From: Bos javanicus
Lineage: Eukaryota > Chordata > Mammalia > Artiodactyla > Bovidae
Length of the DNA stretch: 64,000 bases
Direction of reading: 5' to 3'
NCBI RefSeq assembly: GCF_032452875.1
Contig: NC_083880.1
Span: forward strand, 54,882,829 to 54,946,828
The position numbers were made by a program, and so were the translations under genes. Below, piece after piece: positions 22,961 through 36,740 of the stretch (positions are counted from its first letter, which is position 1; every line of letters begins with the position of its first letter). Below the pieces are notes generated by a model. The model was given only the letters and a program-made list of their open reading frames with translations, made no database searches and had not been told where the DNA came from.

Positions 22961-25900
22961 GGCGGAGTGGCCCGAGGCTGGATCAGCGCGGGGGTCGGGG
23001 TCACCTGGCCCAGGGTTCAGGGTTGGGGTAACTGGGCTTCGGATCAGTGGAGTGGCCCTGGCTGGGTCAACGCAGAGGCTGAGGTAGCTTAGGGCCTGGC
23101 AGCCCAGGACATAGGGTTGGAGTGACCTGGGGCCATCAACATAGTGGGCAGGGTGGCGAGGTGGCCGTGGGCTGGCTCAATTCGTTAACACGGGGCTGAG
23201 GTGACCTACGGAAAACCAGGATCAGCCCATGACACAGGGCTGGAGTGACCTATCAGCATAGGACTTGGAGATCAGGAGGTAACCCTGATCCCCTGTGAGC
23301 CCCAGACACATGTTGGGGTGTTGAGGGACAGAGACTTAGGGTGTCCTGGGTCTTGCCAGCCCCGGAAGGGAGTCTTGCCTGGGCCCCTCCCCAGACTAAG
23401 GTGTCAGAGTCAGGGGTCTTCTGGGATCTGTCAACCACCTGGACATGTATGTTAGGGTTTCCTTGCGCCTTGTTGATCCCCAGACTTAAGGATCATGGTC
23501 CCCTTAATCCTGCCACCCCTGAATATGGGGTCAGGGTCTTCTCAATTTTGTCAGACCCCGAACACAGGTCAGGGTTCCCTCAACCCTTGTCAGCCCCCAG
23601 ACACGGAGCCCTGTCTGCTCCAGACACACACACCCCTCCCCAGCCCATTTCATCAGTTCACTGGACACGGGACTCATAAACGTCCACCATACGTTCCCCT
23701 TCGTTCTCTGAACTGGGCGAACCCCTCTGTGGGCCAGGGATCTTCCCTGCACTGTGACCTCTCCCCAGAGTCTCCCACACTGGCCCAGACTCCCAGCCCA
23801 CAGCTGGTGGTCCCTGGAGCCCCCCATCACCCTCTCCTCCTTTGTCCTCTCTGAGCTCAGTGTCCCTGGGCCCATCACATCCCAGGTCACAGGCACTTTC
23901 CCTGCCCTTCACCCATCTCAGAGCCTCCCTGACCCTGAGCCCTGCCCCTCTAGTCTGTGCCCCCTGCCCACATGCTCTGGCTGCTGGACACCCCACTTCC
24001 TTCCCCCAGAGACCCTTTCACGGGCCCTGGAGGTATGCAGGGTCTCACAGCTGGTGCTGCACGTGGGTGGGCCCAGACGTTGAACTCACCGCAGTCCCCT
24101 TGTGTCCAGAGGCTCTTCTTACCTGGAGGTCATGACGGCTGCACTGGCTGTCGTTGCCTCGCAGCCCTGGTCTCAGGCAGTTACAGGTGACGGGTTCTTC
24201 TGAGGGACTTCGGTTGGGAGGTGGAGGCCAGGGTATGGTGCTTGTGGCTAGATTTCTTGACTCTACATTCGGAGTCCTTCTGAGTGGCCCTGAGGCCACT
24301 GTCACACTACGTAGGTAGACTTCAGCAAGAGCTGCATCTGCACAGGCTAAGAAGCCTGATCCTGTCCGCAGACGAGCCTGGCCAGGGCTCCGAAGGGAGT
24401 CGGGGGCTGGTTGGGACAGAGTGGTCTGTTTGTCCCAAAAGTGGCAGTAAGTGTACCATGTCCCTGGGGAGATAGGGCTGCTTACCTGACGGGACTGAGA
24501 GGAGAAAAGACTGCTTTCTCCGTGGAAGTCACTCCACTTTAAAACAGCTCCAAAGCCTGCTTGTCCTCGGCTGGCAGACTCCCACAAAGTGGTCCTGTCT
24601 CCTGGTGGCCCTCAACCCAAGGACAGTTTCCTGGTCACACCAGGTCTCCTTCAAGCCACTCTAGGGCAGAGCGGCACAGCTGTCTGCTGTGTGAGGCCCT
24701 CACTCCCACTTGGCCTTCACATCCTCGGTCAGATGTCCCTCTTGCCCTTCAGGCTGCACCTGCCCATGCAGACTCTGCCCCGCCTCGGTTTCTGCTGCCG
24801 AGCCCAGGCCCCCGCCCTTGGGTCTGACGGATGGAGGGTTCCTGGGGTGGGCACTGTCTGTTTCTCTCTGCTCCGGGAGTCCAGAGGCAGGGCTGTGGAT
24901 AGTCACTGCTGAGTGTGGGAGGTGGCTGGCCTAGCGAAGTAGGCTGCCAGCTACTGGCTGTGGGCTTCAAGGGACACTTGTTCTGGGCATGGAGAGAGTG
25001 CTGAGGGTCTTTTCCCAAAGTCTGTGTCATGAGAAGGGTGGTCTGAGCCAGGCTCTGGGAACAGACCTGGTTGGAATTTTGACTCCACTGTTTATGAGCT
25101 CTGTGACTTGGAGCAGGTGAAACCGCCTCTCTGAGCCTCAGTTTGCTTCCCTCTGAAATGGGTTTGTGTTAAGTACTACCGGCCAGAGGGGCTGTTAAAA
25201 TCAGATGGATGGCCAGGCTCAGCAAGGGTGGCTTGGCCAGACCAGGGCCAGGGAATGGAGACTCTTGTTACATCCAGGTTGCCCAGGGCATGCTCACAGC
25301 TCAGCTCACGGTGGAGAGTTGGTGTGCCACACTCAGGCAGTCTGGTGTGGCTTTTTCGCTGAGCCAGGGAGTGAATCCTCAGAACCCTTACCTTCTTCGC
25401 TTGAACTTCAGACTCCCTAGAATTTTCTTTTCATATCAACTCCGTGGTCACTTAACACTTGGCAGGTTCCAGGCTTCCCCAGCTGGTCAGAAGCGGGCGT
25501 TCAGGTGCTCTGCCTGCCCCACCAGGCCTGTGCCCTCCTGCTCCGCCGCGGCGTCGCACTCCCCTCCCCTGTGGAAAGCCTGGCAGCCTCATGCAGCAGC
25601 AGGGTTCCCTCTGGCAATCTTGGAAAGCCTCGTCCCAGCAGGGCTCTCAGCCTCCCTCAGGCTGCAAGCCTCTCCTCTGGAGTGGGAGTGGGGAAGGAGG
25701 CAGGAAAGCAGCAGCCCCTCACTTGGCTGGCCTGGTCTGTGCTCAGAATTCACGGTGCCATTGTCAGCGCTGTCCCTGTCTCTGCACCCAGACACTGGCC
25801 AGGTTCAGGGAAGGAGCCCTGAGAACACAGAGTGGCCTTGATTCCAGCGCCCCTGCCGTGGTCAGGAGGGCAGCAGGTGGCAGAGTCTGGTAGCAGAGGC

Positions 25901-28900
25901 TGGTGCACAGAGCTCGTGGGATGCAGCTGCCAGGCCCACCCCAACCAGCTCTGTGCCTCAGTTTGGCCCCTGTATACTAAGGGCTGTGAGGACTGACTTG
26001 ATGTTTAAGATGCTTAAAATAAGGAAAGATAAAAGGAGACAGCGATGAAGACAGCGATGCACGAAACCAGCTGGGCTCAGGTGCTCAGCTTGCTGAGGGG
26101 AGAGGCCTCTCCTGCAGGGACCCAAGACCAGCAGGAGGAGCCAGGTCAGAGGTCAAGCAGCCTATAGGCTTTGGGGTGTGGGCGCTTATTGTGCCAAGGG
26201 CCCATGGCATCTGCCAGGCGCCTCCATGGAGAGCGCCGCTGGCCCAGGCCCTGTCAGTGAGGTCCCAGGTGTGCAGGAGCCACTGGGCCCCACCTGGGAA
26301 ATTACCTGAGGAAGAGAGCCTGAGAAAGCCACGCGGGACTGCTCCTGGGGCCTCTGAGCCTGCCTGTGGGGCGTGACGCACACACCTCCCCAGGGATGGT
26401 TTTGTCTCCACTGGGCCAGCTTTGCTGCCCGGCTCGGGTCCTTTCTGAATGTCCACCTCCAGCAGGGTACCGTCTCAGGCCAGGGCAGGTCCTGCCTCAT
26501 CGCCGACTGTGGGTCAGTGCTTACCCAGCCCCTACCTGGGGCATTCCCGGTTGCTGGGCAACAGGCAGGAATGGACAGTACTGAGACACGGTCCCAGGAT
26601 CACGGGTGATGCCAGGGCTGCTGCCCGTGGGAAGATGAGGGCCACATGTGAGCTGAGCATCCAGTTGAGGGTGATATAGCCACGGGAGGACCTGGAAAAG
26701 GAGGGTCCAAATGGAGGGAACCCTGGCGAGGGCCCTGAGGCAGAGGAAGGGCTGGCACAAGGAGTGGAGGGCAGTGAGGGTGGCCTGGCTGAGGGGGAGA
26801 GGCTCCTGGGTGTCCCTGGCCGGGGACTGAGCGAGCTGTGTCAGTGCTGGTGGTAGCTCCACTCACTGAGATGGGCAGAGCGGGTTGGCAGGACTTGTGC
26901 TTGTCTGCCCTTCAGCCCTGCAGAGCCGCTGCCAGGCCCCCATGTCCCCTTTCCAGGCTTCCACTAGGCCCCTTCCAGAGGTACTTCCACCTGCAGCCTG
27001 CTGTGGGCACGCATGACCTGTCTCACCCCATTCCTAGGCCCGAGGGAGCTCTCGGGACCCCTAGGCTGAGCTTCGAGAGGCAGTGGGCAGACCAGGGCAT
27101 GCCCAGCCTTTCATCTCAGCACTCCGCCCCACCTCAGGCTCTTCTGGCCTCGGGTGGCCCTTCCTAGCACTCAGGTCTGCCTGCAGACCTGCTTCCGGCC
27201 CATGGCCTGGGCCCCCTCCCCGAGAGCAGAGCACGGTACCGAGGCAGGCGTACCGAGGCAGCCTGCCGTCTGCCTCCTGAGGCCCCGCCCCCTGAGGCCC
27301 TTCTGTCCTCCTCACAGAAGGCGTGTGGCATCCCAACGCTGCTCCCTCGAGTTTCTGGAAGACACAGTGGGATGTCCCTCGGGTCAAAGGTAAGGACCCC
27401 GCCTCTCTCCTGGGCCCAGGATGGGTCTGGGAGGGGCAGAGTGACCTGCTTTTCACCTGCAGAACCAAACACATATCCGGATCCCCGAGACACAAGGGCC
27501 TGAAAAAGACACACTTCATCAAGAACATGCGGCAGTACGACACCAGGAACAGCAGGTATGGGCGCGCGGCCCACCGTGTCCTCCCTCCAGCCCTGTGGGA
27601 CCTCGTCCTGCCTGTGTCAGCAGCCCTGTCCTCCTTCAGCTCAGGGGACTCGTCCCCACAGCCCGTCCCTTGTCCCCTTGGAAGTGGGCCCTCCTTCCCT
27701 CCCACCCACCTCCGTTCATATTCCCTGAGCGCCGGAGTCCACAGCACGTCCTGGGCGAGGGGCCGCCCAGTAGACTCTGGTCTTGAGTAGAAATGCTGAA
27801 CGTTGAGAACACAGTGGGGACGGGCAAAGTGGTGGGGTGGCCAGGAGAGAAGGAAACACAGAGGGTACCTGGCTTCCCTGAGCCGGGCGCACAGCCCTCA
27901 GAGGCCCTGTGTGGGAGACGCCGGGTCCCTGGTGCCCACGTCCCTCACGCCCTACCCTCCTTGCCCTGAGGCCATCGTCCTGACCCTGAGTAACCCTTCC
28001 TGCTGGAGGCTGTGCCCAGGTACCCACAAGGTAGCCCTACTTGGGGAGTGCTGAGTCTTCCCCATGGTGGCCGTAGCTCAGACAGTCCAGGACCCCAACA
28101 CTGTCCCCATGATGGGCTCCGTCTGGTGCTTAGGAGCAGGCCCCAGGCAGACTGAGTGCTAGCCTGGCCAGGAAAGGGGTCTCCTACCATCATCCTCCCT
28201 GCTGGACTGGGGCTGGGCCAGGCAGAGCTGTGCCCAGAGGGAGGAAAGGCCAGCCCTCCTGCCATGTGCCCCACATAGGGCCCCTCTCGGGCCACTTTGG
28301 CTTCAGACTTGGAAGTTGGGGCTTCCTGATGCTCTTAGGCTCCTGCCCTCCTGGGATGCCTGCGGACTGGCTCCTTCAGCCAGCCAGTCCTTGGGGCCAT
28401 GCCTCTGCTGTCCTGCACCGCCTGTTCTCTCCTGGATGACCTAGCCTCCGGCTTCCACCCTGCCTGCAGTGTTGTGCGTCATGTGGGAGGGCTGCGCTCA
28501 CTGAGGGGACGAGACACAATGCCCTGAAACTCCTAGAAAGACCGGTGAAAGCTGGGCGGCCAGATGGACCCACCCTGGCTACTGGGCCCCCTTAGCTGGG
28601 CATCCCCTGACCCTTGGGACAAAGCCCAGCCTTAATCCAGGCAGGAAGGGGTCTCCTGGGAAATGCCAGCCACCCTGTTCTGACCCGTTCCCCCTGCAGG
28701 ATTGTGCTGATCTGTGCCAGACGGTCCTTGTGCGCGGCCTTCTCAGTCCTACCCTATGGAGAAGGCCTGCGAGTCAGGTGAGTGGCTGACCCCCACCCAG
28801 TGGGGGCTCCACACCCTCGCAGCTTTATCCAGGGGCCAGCAGACCAGCTTCTGCTCAAGCTTCTCAGGGGCTCCAAAGGCCCTGTGGGTCCTGGTTCTCT

Positions 28901-31900
28901 GGGAGGTGCTGCTAGACATGGGTACCTGGGACATTTCCTGCTCAAGGGTATGGAGGTGGGAGTGCTGCCAGCCTCAGGCTCAGCTCCCAGCCTCCGCGAG
29001 GTCGGCGGTGGAGAGTGGCAGCTGTGTACCGTCCTATGCGTTGCAGTGACCTGAGATTGGACAGCCAGAAGCAAAGACACCCATCTGGCGGCGTTTCTGT
29101 GTCTTCCGAGATGGTCTTCCAGTTGGAAGGTGTTGAGCTGGGGGCAGATGGAAAGGTGGGAGCTGGCGCCGTGCTCAGCGGGAGCACAGGGCTTATGCAT
29201 GTCTTCCGGGAAAGTAGACTCAAAGATGTGTTCGACTGAAATCCTCTAAAGTGTGAGGTCGCTGTGGGAGGAGGCCAAGAAGCCTGTGCAGACCAGTTTG
29301 GTGGCTGGGTGACAAGATCGGCTCTAGTGGTGAGGGTGAGGGGCTCAGGACTCCTGGACCAGAAGTTCCAGCTGCAGATCCCAGTGAAGGATGGGGCATT
29401 CTGGAACCCCCGAGGGAGTGAGCAGCATCAGTCCTGGGTAGTGGGAGCTGTGGCAGCCGGGAGGGAGCTCACTGGATCTCTGGTCTTGGACGGGGCAGCA
29501 GGGCTGAGCCTGACGCCCTCCCTCTCCAGGTTGTGTCTTACGCCAAGTTCCTGTACCCCACCAATGCCCTGGTCACGCTCAAGCCAGACAGCCACGGCCC
29601 AGCGCCTCAGCCTCGGCCCAGCGTGCCCCGCACTCTGCTGGGGTCCCGCTGCAAACCCGTCCCACCCAGGGCAGCACCAGCCGGCTCGGAGCTAGGTAGC
29701 CAAGGGCCCTGACCTGGGGCAGGACAGATGGCCCCAGGTGTCACATCCCAGCCCATGGTCCTTGGGGAGGAGGCTTGGGGAGCAGGCTGGCCATGACCTC
29801 TCAGGAGAGTGGGACCCTCACCAATGGCTCCAGGGGTCCTTCATCATCAGGACTCCCTTCGTCCCACCCAGCCCCAGGAGAGAGGACCACACCTGGAGCC
29901 CCTGAACCCCACTCTCCTTGTCCTACAATGACACCTTCCACCCAGCTGCCCCCTGGCGCTGACAGACCTGCCCCAGGCTGGGGTCGGCATAACCGCTGAC
30001 CCAAGCTCTGGGCTCGTGGTGGGTCAGGGCTGCCCTCTGCCCGCAGGGGCTGACGCAGGGGATGCCCTGGAGTACAACCCCAATCTGCTAGATGACCCTC
30101 AGTGGCCCTGCGGCAAGCACAAGCGTGTGCTCATCTTCGCGTCCTACATGGTAGGGGGGTCGCCCCTGGGGGCGGCTGAGGGGTCAGCACTGAAGGGGTG
30201 TGCAGCCGCCTTCCCTGGCTGGGCAGGTGCCCCCAAGCTGCATGGGGATGGTCTTCTCTGCTGCAGACGACGGTGATTGAGTACGTGAAGCCCTCTGACC
30301 TCAAGAAGGACATGAACGAGACCTTCCGGGAGAAGTTCCCCCACATCAGGCTGACGCTGAGCAAGATCAGGAGGTGAGGAGGCCTGGGTTGTCCCCAAGC
30401 CTGTGGCATCCCCGTGCCCACAGCCCAGCCAGCTCAGCCCTTCTCTCCTATCCCCCATGGAGTCCTGAGCTTGAGAAACCCAAGGCCCCTCTCCTAAGCC
30501 CACCCTCCTTCTGTCCAGCTCGACCAACCCCGGCAGCTCCCTGCCACCTCCTTGGTCAGGCGCCCTCAGTTCAGTTCAGTCGCTCAGTCGTGTCCGACTC
30601 GTTGCGACCCATGAATCACAGCATGCCAGGCCTCCCTGTCCATCACCAACTCTCGGAGTTTACCCAAACTCATGTCCATCGAGTCGGTAATGCCATCCAG
30701 CCATCTCATCCTCTGTTGTTTCCTTCTCCTCCTGCCCCCAATCCCTCCCAGCATCAGGGTCTTTTCCAGTGAGTCAACTCTTCGCATGAGGTGGCCAAAG
30801 AATTGGAGTTTCAGCTTTAGCATCAGTCCTTCCATTGAACACCCAGGACTGATCTCCTTTAGGATGGACTGGTTGGATCTCCTTGCGGTCCAAGGGACTC
30901 TCAAAGAGTCTCCTCCAACACCACAGTTCAAAAGCATCAATTCTTCGGCTCTCAGCCTTCTTCACAGTCCAACTCTCATATCCATACATGACCATAGGAA
31001 AAACCATAACCTTGACTAGATGGACCTTTGTTGACAAAGTAATGTCTCTGTTTTTGAATATGCTATCTAGGTTGGTCATAACTTTGCTTCCAAGGAGTAA
31101 GCGTCTTTTAATTTCATGGCTGCAGTCACCATCTGCAGTGATTTTGGAGCCCCAAAAATTAGTCTGACACTGTTTCCACTGTTTCCCCATCTATTTCCCA
31201 TGAAGTGATGGGACCAGATGCCATGATCTTCGTTTTCTGAATGTTGAGCTTTAAGCCAACTTTTTCACTTTACTCTTTCACTTTCATCAAGAGGCTTTTT
31301 AGTTCCTCTTCACTTTCTGCCATGAGGGTGGTATCATCTGCATATCTGAGATTATTGATATTTCTCCCGGCAATCTTGATTCCAGCTTGTGCTTCTTCCA
31401 GACCAGTCTTTCTCATGATGTACTCTGCATATAAGTTAAATAAGCAGGGTGACAATATACAGCCTTGATGTACGCCTTTATTTGGAACCAGTCTGTTTTT
31501 CCATGTCCAGTTCTAACTGTTGCTTCCTGACCTGCATATATAGGTTTCTCAAGAGGCAGGTCAGGTGGTCTGGTATTCCCATCTCTTTCAGAATTTTCCG
31601 CAGTTTATTGTGATCCACACAGTCAAAGGTTTTGGCATAGTCCATAAAGCAAAAATAGATGTTTTTCTGGAACTCTCTTGCTTTTTCGATGATCCAGAGG
31701 ATGTTGGCAATTTGATCTCTGGTTCCTTTGCCTTTTCTGAAACCAGCTTGAACATCTGGAAGTTCATGGTTCACGTATTGCTGAAGCCTGGCTTGGAGAA
31801 TTTTTAGCATTACTTTACTAGCGTGTGAGATGAGTGCAAGTGTGTGGTAGTTTGAGCATTCTTTGGCATTGCCTTTCTTTGGGATTGGAATGAAAACTGA

Positions 31901-33115
31901 CCTTTTCCAGTCCTGTGGCCACTGCTGAGTTTTCCAAATTTGCTGGCATATTGAGTGCAGCACTTTCACAGCATCGTCTTTCAGCATTTGAAATAGCTCA
32001 ACTGGAATTCCATCACCTCCACTAGCTTTGTTTGTAGTGATGCTTTCTAAGGCCCACTTGACTTTACATTCCAGGATGTCTGGCTCTAGGTGAGTGATCA
32101 CACCATCGTGATTATCTGGGTCCTGAAGATCTTTTTTGTACAGTTATTTTGTGTATTCTTGCCACCTCTTCTTAATATCTTCTGCTTCTGTTAGGTTCAT
32201 ACCATTTCTGTCCTTTATCGAGCCCTGGCTGCTGCTTATTCCTGCCCACACCTGCAGGGGGCCCCCACACCAGCGCCCACAGCCCCTGAGCCGGCCGCTG
32301 ACCGTCCCCACCTGATCGGTAGGAGGTCAAGGCCCCACATGAGCTGCCCACACACCCCCTCGATGCCTTGGCACTGCCCTTCCCTCCCCACACTGGTCCC
32401 CTCGCTGCCACAGGAGGGCAGGGACCCAGTCCTCTGTGGTGTCCGTTTGTGGACAGTGCGGGTGCTGTGGGCCGAACAGTGACCAAGACCAGCCTGCCGC
32501 TGCCCCCGACCACCCCAGCTATGGGCCCTTGTGCTGGGCCGCGCCCTCCGGGAGGAAATGGCGATTTTCCCAGGGCCCAAAGACACGCCCCCCAAGCGGG
32601 GAGTGGCCACTTCCCAGCCCCACAGCCCGTGGCTCCGTGTGAACCCGCAGTTTGAAACGAGAGATGCGGAACCTGTCCGAGGAGTGTGGCTTGGAGCCCG
32701 TGACCGTGTCCATGGCCTATGTGTACTTTGAGAAGCTGGTGTTGCAGGGTAAGCTCAACAAGCAGAACCGCAAGCTATGCGCCGGCGCCTGCGTGCTGCT
32801 GGCCGCCAAGATCAGCAGCGACCTGCGCAAGAGCGACGTGAAGCAGCTCATCGACGTGAGTACGGGCCGCCCCCGCCCCTAACCCTCCGGGTCTCAGAGG
32901 AGGGCCCGGCCCCTACCCCTGGCCCGGCCCCTGAGCAGCGGCCCGGCTCAACCCCTCTTTCTTCTTGGACGCAGAAGTTAGAAGAAAGGTTTCGGTTCAA
33001 CCGACGGGATCTCATCGGCTTTGAGTTCACAGTGCTCGTGGCCTTGGAGCTCGCTCTGTACCTCCCTGAGAACCAGGTGTTACCTCATTACAGACGCCTC
33101 ACACAGCAGTTCTAG
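22537..33115 (+). CDS. CABLES2: Cdk5 and Abl enzyme substrate 2, 10 coding exons
   Basis: A CABLES-family adaptor with a cyclin-like fold, linked to CDK regulation and p53/p73-dependent apoptosis. Coding exons: 22537-22925, 27318-27389, 27463-27555, 28700-28777, 29047-29155, 29530-29695, 30047-30150, 30267-30373, 32651-32855, 32975-33115. Phases join to 487 codons (human about 478). The frame is open upstream of 22537, but this ATG (GAGGATGG context) opens the family's MAAA N-terminus. Exon 1 encodes the conserved RRRQAALFFLNNISLDGRPPS block, then two proline runs (8 and 10 residues) and five Gly-Leu repeats. Exons 2-4 carry the LEFLED and HFIKNMRQYDTRN blocks. The cyclin-box region occupies about residues 345-480 (exons 8-10), ending in the family-typical RRLTQQF. 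No disrupting change was seen. Confidence 0.97.
25050..25180 (+). repeat. MIR SINE remnant in CABLES2 intron 1
   Basis: MIR wording in sense orientation: 'gagctctgtgacttggagcagg' followed by 'ctctgagcctcagtttgc' and 'tgaaatggg'. The rest of this 4.4-kb intron (22926-27317) held nothing else I could name; an L2-like minus-strand stretch at about 26690-26830 is doubtful. Confidence 0.65.
30566..32227 (-). mobile_element. BovB LINE fragment, antisense in CABLES2 intron 8
   Basis: About 1.66 kb of BovB 3' sequence fills most of the 2.28-kb intron 8. On the minus strand it encodes reverse-transcriptase pieces (about 32101-31478 and 31455-31270 with YADD), then the C-terminal part down to 30584, broken by frameshifts and stops. 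It is 5'-truncated inside the RT linker near 32227. It runs opposite to the gene, so its own tail signals cannot prematurely polyadenylate CABLES2. Confidence 0.92.
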
Positions 33116-35075
33116 CCGGCCAGCCTCCACACCCTGGCTTCCAGTCCTAAGCACACCACACCGCCACGGTACTTCTGAGAGCCCTTCTGCGTGCTGCTGA
33201 ACAGACCTGGGGCTCTGTCAGTGCTTCTCATTTTCCTGTGCCTACGACTGCTCTGGCACCAGGACTTTGGTCTACAGCGTCCAGTGGTGTTATCCACCGT
33301 GCTTCTCCTCTGCGTCACCCAGCCTTCTGCTGCTGTCAGAGCCGCCGCGCTGGTGTCTCGTGGAGGCCTGGGTTTCCAGACCCTACTGCAGACGCTGGAT
33401 TGCTGGACTTAACCCATGGGAGCATTAATCTCGGCTATTTGGGGTTTTCGGAGGTGGAGACCGCACTGTGGAACCCCCCACCCCCTCAGCCCAGCCCCTA
33501 GGGGTGTCTGCCCACCTCCCCATATCCACAAGCAGAGCTCTGCATCAGCCTAAGCCAACGGGGGCAGACTCCTGGTTAGTTGTGATCTCATTTTTTACTC
33601 TCAGACCTCTGTTTTTTCAAGGATCGCGTCACTGTGAAGTCCTGAGGGCCCGGGTGGCAGGTACCCCAGCTGGCCTCTCCATGGAACCAGCCTGCACCAC
33701 GCAGGGATCTGTCTCACCAGAAAACCCCACTTGCTTATGACACCCAGGACCTTCAGAATGACTGGATTGCTGGTTCTTGATCTTCCTAAGCAATATGGCG
33801 GTGGCGGGGGGAGGGGGGGGGATGTACTTATTATCATTTAGGATTTGGTTCTGTGGGTCTTTTTCTAAGGGAACAAAAACTGGTTAAACAAGGTCTGCTG
33901 AGGATGTGACCTGAACCACACTTGATCTTCCAAGCGGGGAAGAAGACAGACCACTTCAACTGTCCTGCTCATGAGGGTAAAGGCTCTGCCTTCCTCCCAG
34001 GCAGGAAGGGAAAGCCACCTTGGCCAGAGCAGTGGTCACACCAGGCAGACCCCAAAGGCTGGTCGTTGTCCAGGGCAGGCCTGTGTCCAGCTCGTCTGCC
34101 TCACCAGGCTACATGTTACCCAGTTCTTCCACTTGCTGCCCCACCATAAACACTGAAGACCTAGGACTGGAGCTTCTTCACCAGCCAGCTGCTCTCAGAA
34201 AGGACCGTGTCGGCTGGGCCATCAAGCTGCGTCCCACTATTGTCCCAAGAACCTCACTGGAGGGGTGCCGGGGTAGCCCCACACTGCATCCTGTCCATGT
34301 GGACTGGTCCTTTTGCAGAAGAGATGCCAGCCCTTATCAGCGCATTCCACCACCAGTAGCTCAGCAAGATCTCAGCCCAGGAGGGCACAGGGATCCCCGC
34401 AGGGGTGCAGAACAGCTGCCCTACCCCACTCGCTGCTCTTCTTCCTTGGTCACTTGCTTAGGTTCAGGAGGACTGCAGGAAGGAATCCGAAGCTCAACTC
34501 TGTACCCAACCTTATTTATTGAGTGCCTCTTTCCTGTTCTCCCCCCAGGACACCCCAAAACTCTGATGTGCACCAAGGGGGCTTGAAAGATGAAGCTGCT
34601 AGGCCCCAGGCAATCCTTGAAGGTGTCCAGTATCTCAAGGATACTTCTGTTACAAGCACCTGAAGGGACCAACTTCCAAAATGTACGTGCTGGTTTACAG
34701 TTAGCTTTGAGGAACACATCTTGAGAATTTCGGTACAAATGTTAGAATGGCAATACAGTGTTTATATAGTGAGAACTAGTCATTCACCAGGCCCTGTAAC
34801 CTTCCCTTTAGTGTGTTGTGTCCTTGTTAATGTCAAGAGCTGCCACTGTGTGGTACTCAAGTGAAGCCAGTATTTAAGGAATTAAACTTCAGCCTGAACT
34901 GTCACCCCAGACACCTGTGTCCAAGGGGCTGGGGCTACTCCCTCAGTGCCTAGGAGGCACCATAGGCTTAAAATGTGTGCTAAGTGGCTGTCTGACCTCA
35001 CTGTCAAGTGTCAAGGATCTGTTTGCAAAAATTAATGTATTTGTGCTTTAAGTAAAAATTTGGTTTTGCAACACG
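33116..35075 (+). other. CABLES2: CABLES2 3' UTR
   Basis: About 1.9 kb after the TAG with no gene on either strand. No AATAAA is evident. Variant signals are ATTAAA at 34881-34886 and AGTAAA at 35051-35056; the second would put the 3' end about 100 bases from the RPS21 end, similar to the human spacing I recall. An unusual G-rich stretch with a run of nine G lies at about 33805-33825. Confidence 0.6.
34881..34886 (+). terminator. CABLES2: Candidate poly(A) signal ATTAAA for CABLES2
   Basis: The most common variant hexamer, inside the low-GC distal part of the 3' UTR. AGTAAA at 35051-35056 is the alternative. Which is used cannot be decided from sequence alone. Confidence 0.4.
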
Positions 35076-35135
35076 TGTCATAGGCTGCCTTTCAGCTATC
35101 ACCCCCAACACTCCAGAGCCCAGAAGAGCCCACCG

Positions 35136-35156
35136 CCCCCCCCCCCCAAAAAAAAA
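35136..35156. repeat. C12-A9 homopolymer pair between converging genes
   Basis: Twelve C (35136-35147) directly followed by nine A (35148-35156). On the RPS21 strand this reads T9-G12 and lies just downstream of the RPS21 poly(A) signal. There it could act as a U/G-rich downstream element or pause site, and it separates the two 3' ends. Confidence 0.85.
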
Positions 35157-35185
35157 CACAGAATGAAGCAGGTAAGTTTTCACTA

Positions 35186-35191
35186 TTTATT
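35186..35191 (-). terminator. RPS21: Poly(A) signal AATAAA for RPS21
   Basis: The + strand reads TTTATT here, so AATAAA on the RPS21 strand, about 36 bases after the stop codon. It gives a very short 3' UTR, typical of ribosomal protein mRNAs. Confidence 0.85.
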
Positions 35192-35226
35192 TATAACAAA
35201 TATTCCATGTCCGGGATGCTCTTCAG

Positions 35227-36140
<914 letters not shown>

Positions 36141-36398
36141 GTTGAGCCAGCGTCTGCGGGACCCCAAGGCGGCTTCGTGAGGGCGGACCGTGTCCGCGCG
36201 CCCCTCCCAGCCCAGCCCCGACCAAGCGCGCTAGGCTATGTTCCCGTCCCGATCCCGGGCCCAGCGCCGTCCCCCTACCCCCCGACCGCGAGCCCTAAAG
36301 CCGTTCTCCTGCACCGGTCCCAGACCTCGTGCCATCCTCCCTCCCGACCTCGGGCTCCGCGCCGTCCCCCTTGCCCGGACGCCGGCCGCGCAGCCCAC

Positions 36399-36436
36399 CT
36401 GATGGCACCACGATGAGCTCGAGAGCAGAAAGGAAG
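36399..36436 (-). other. RPS21: RPS21 non-coding first exon with TOP start
   Basis: On the minus strand a pyrimidine tract CTTCCTTTCTGCTCTC begins at 36436, the expected 5' terminal oligopyrimidine start of a ribosomal-protein mRNA. The exon ends at 36399 before a GTGGGC donor. TOP mRNAs are translated under mTORC1/LARP1 control. The exact start base is inferred. Confidence 0.75.
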
Positions 36437-36740
36437 CGCCACTTCCCCCGGCAGCGCTATTGGCGGGAGGGGCGGGGCCTCGGCGAGTACTTCCGGGTCC
36501 CGCGCCCCGCCGCGAGTTTGCGCGGGGTCGGAGGAGGGGGCGGTCCGGTCAGTGTGACGCATTTCCGCTTCCAGTGGTCGGAAACTTCCAGGCGTCCCAC
36601 GGATTTGGGCGGGCTGCTGGTGCGAACTTGCGAGATCGTAGGTGGGCGCGTCTTCGCAGCGGTGGTTTTCGCCCCGGTGGGCGCTTCCCGCCGCTGGGAT
36701 CGGCCAGTGCCAAGGGCACCCAGGCAGGACCCGACGCAGG

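Noticed and set aside
27061..27747. 228-codon minus-strand frame over CABLES2 exons 2 and 3
   Set aside because: It is antisense to two verified CABLES2 exons and has no features of its own.
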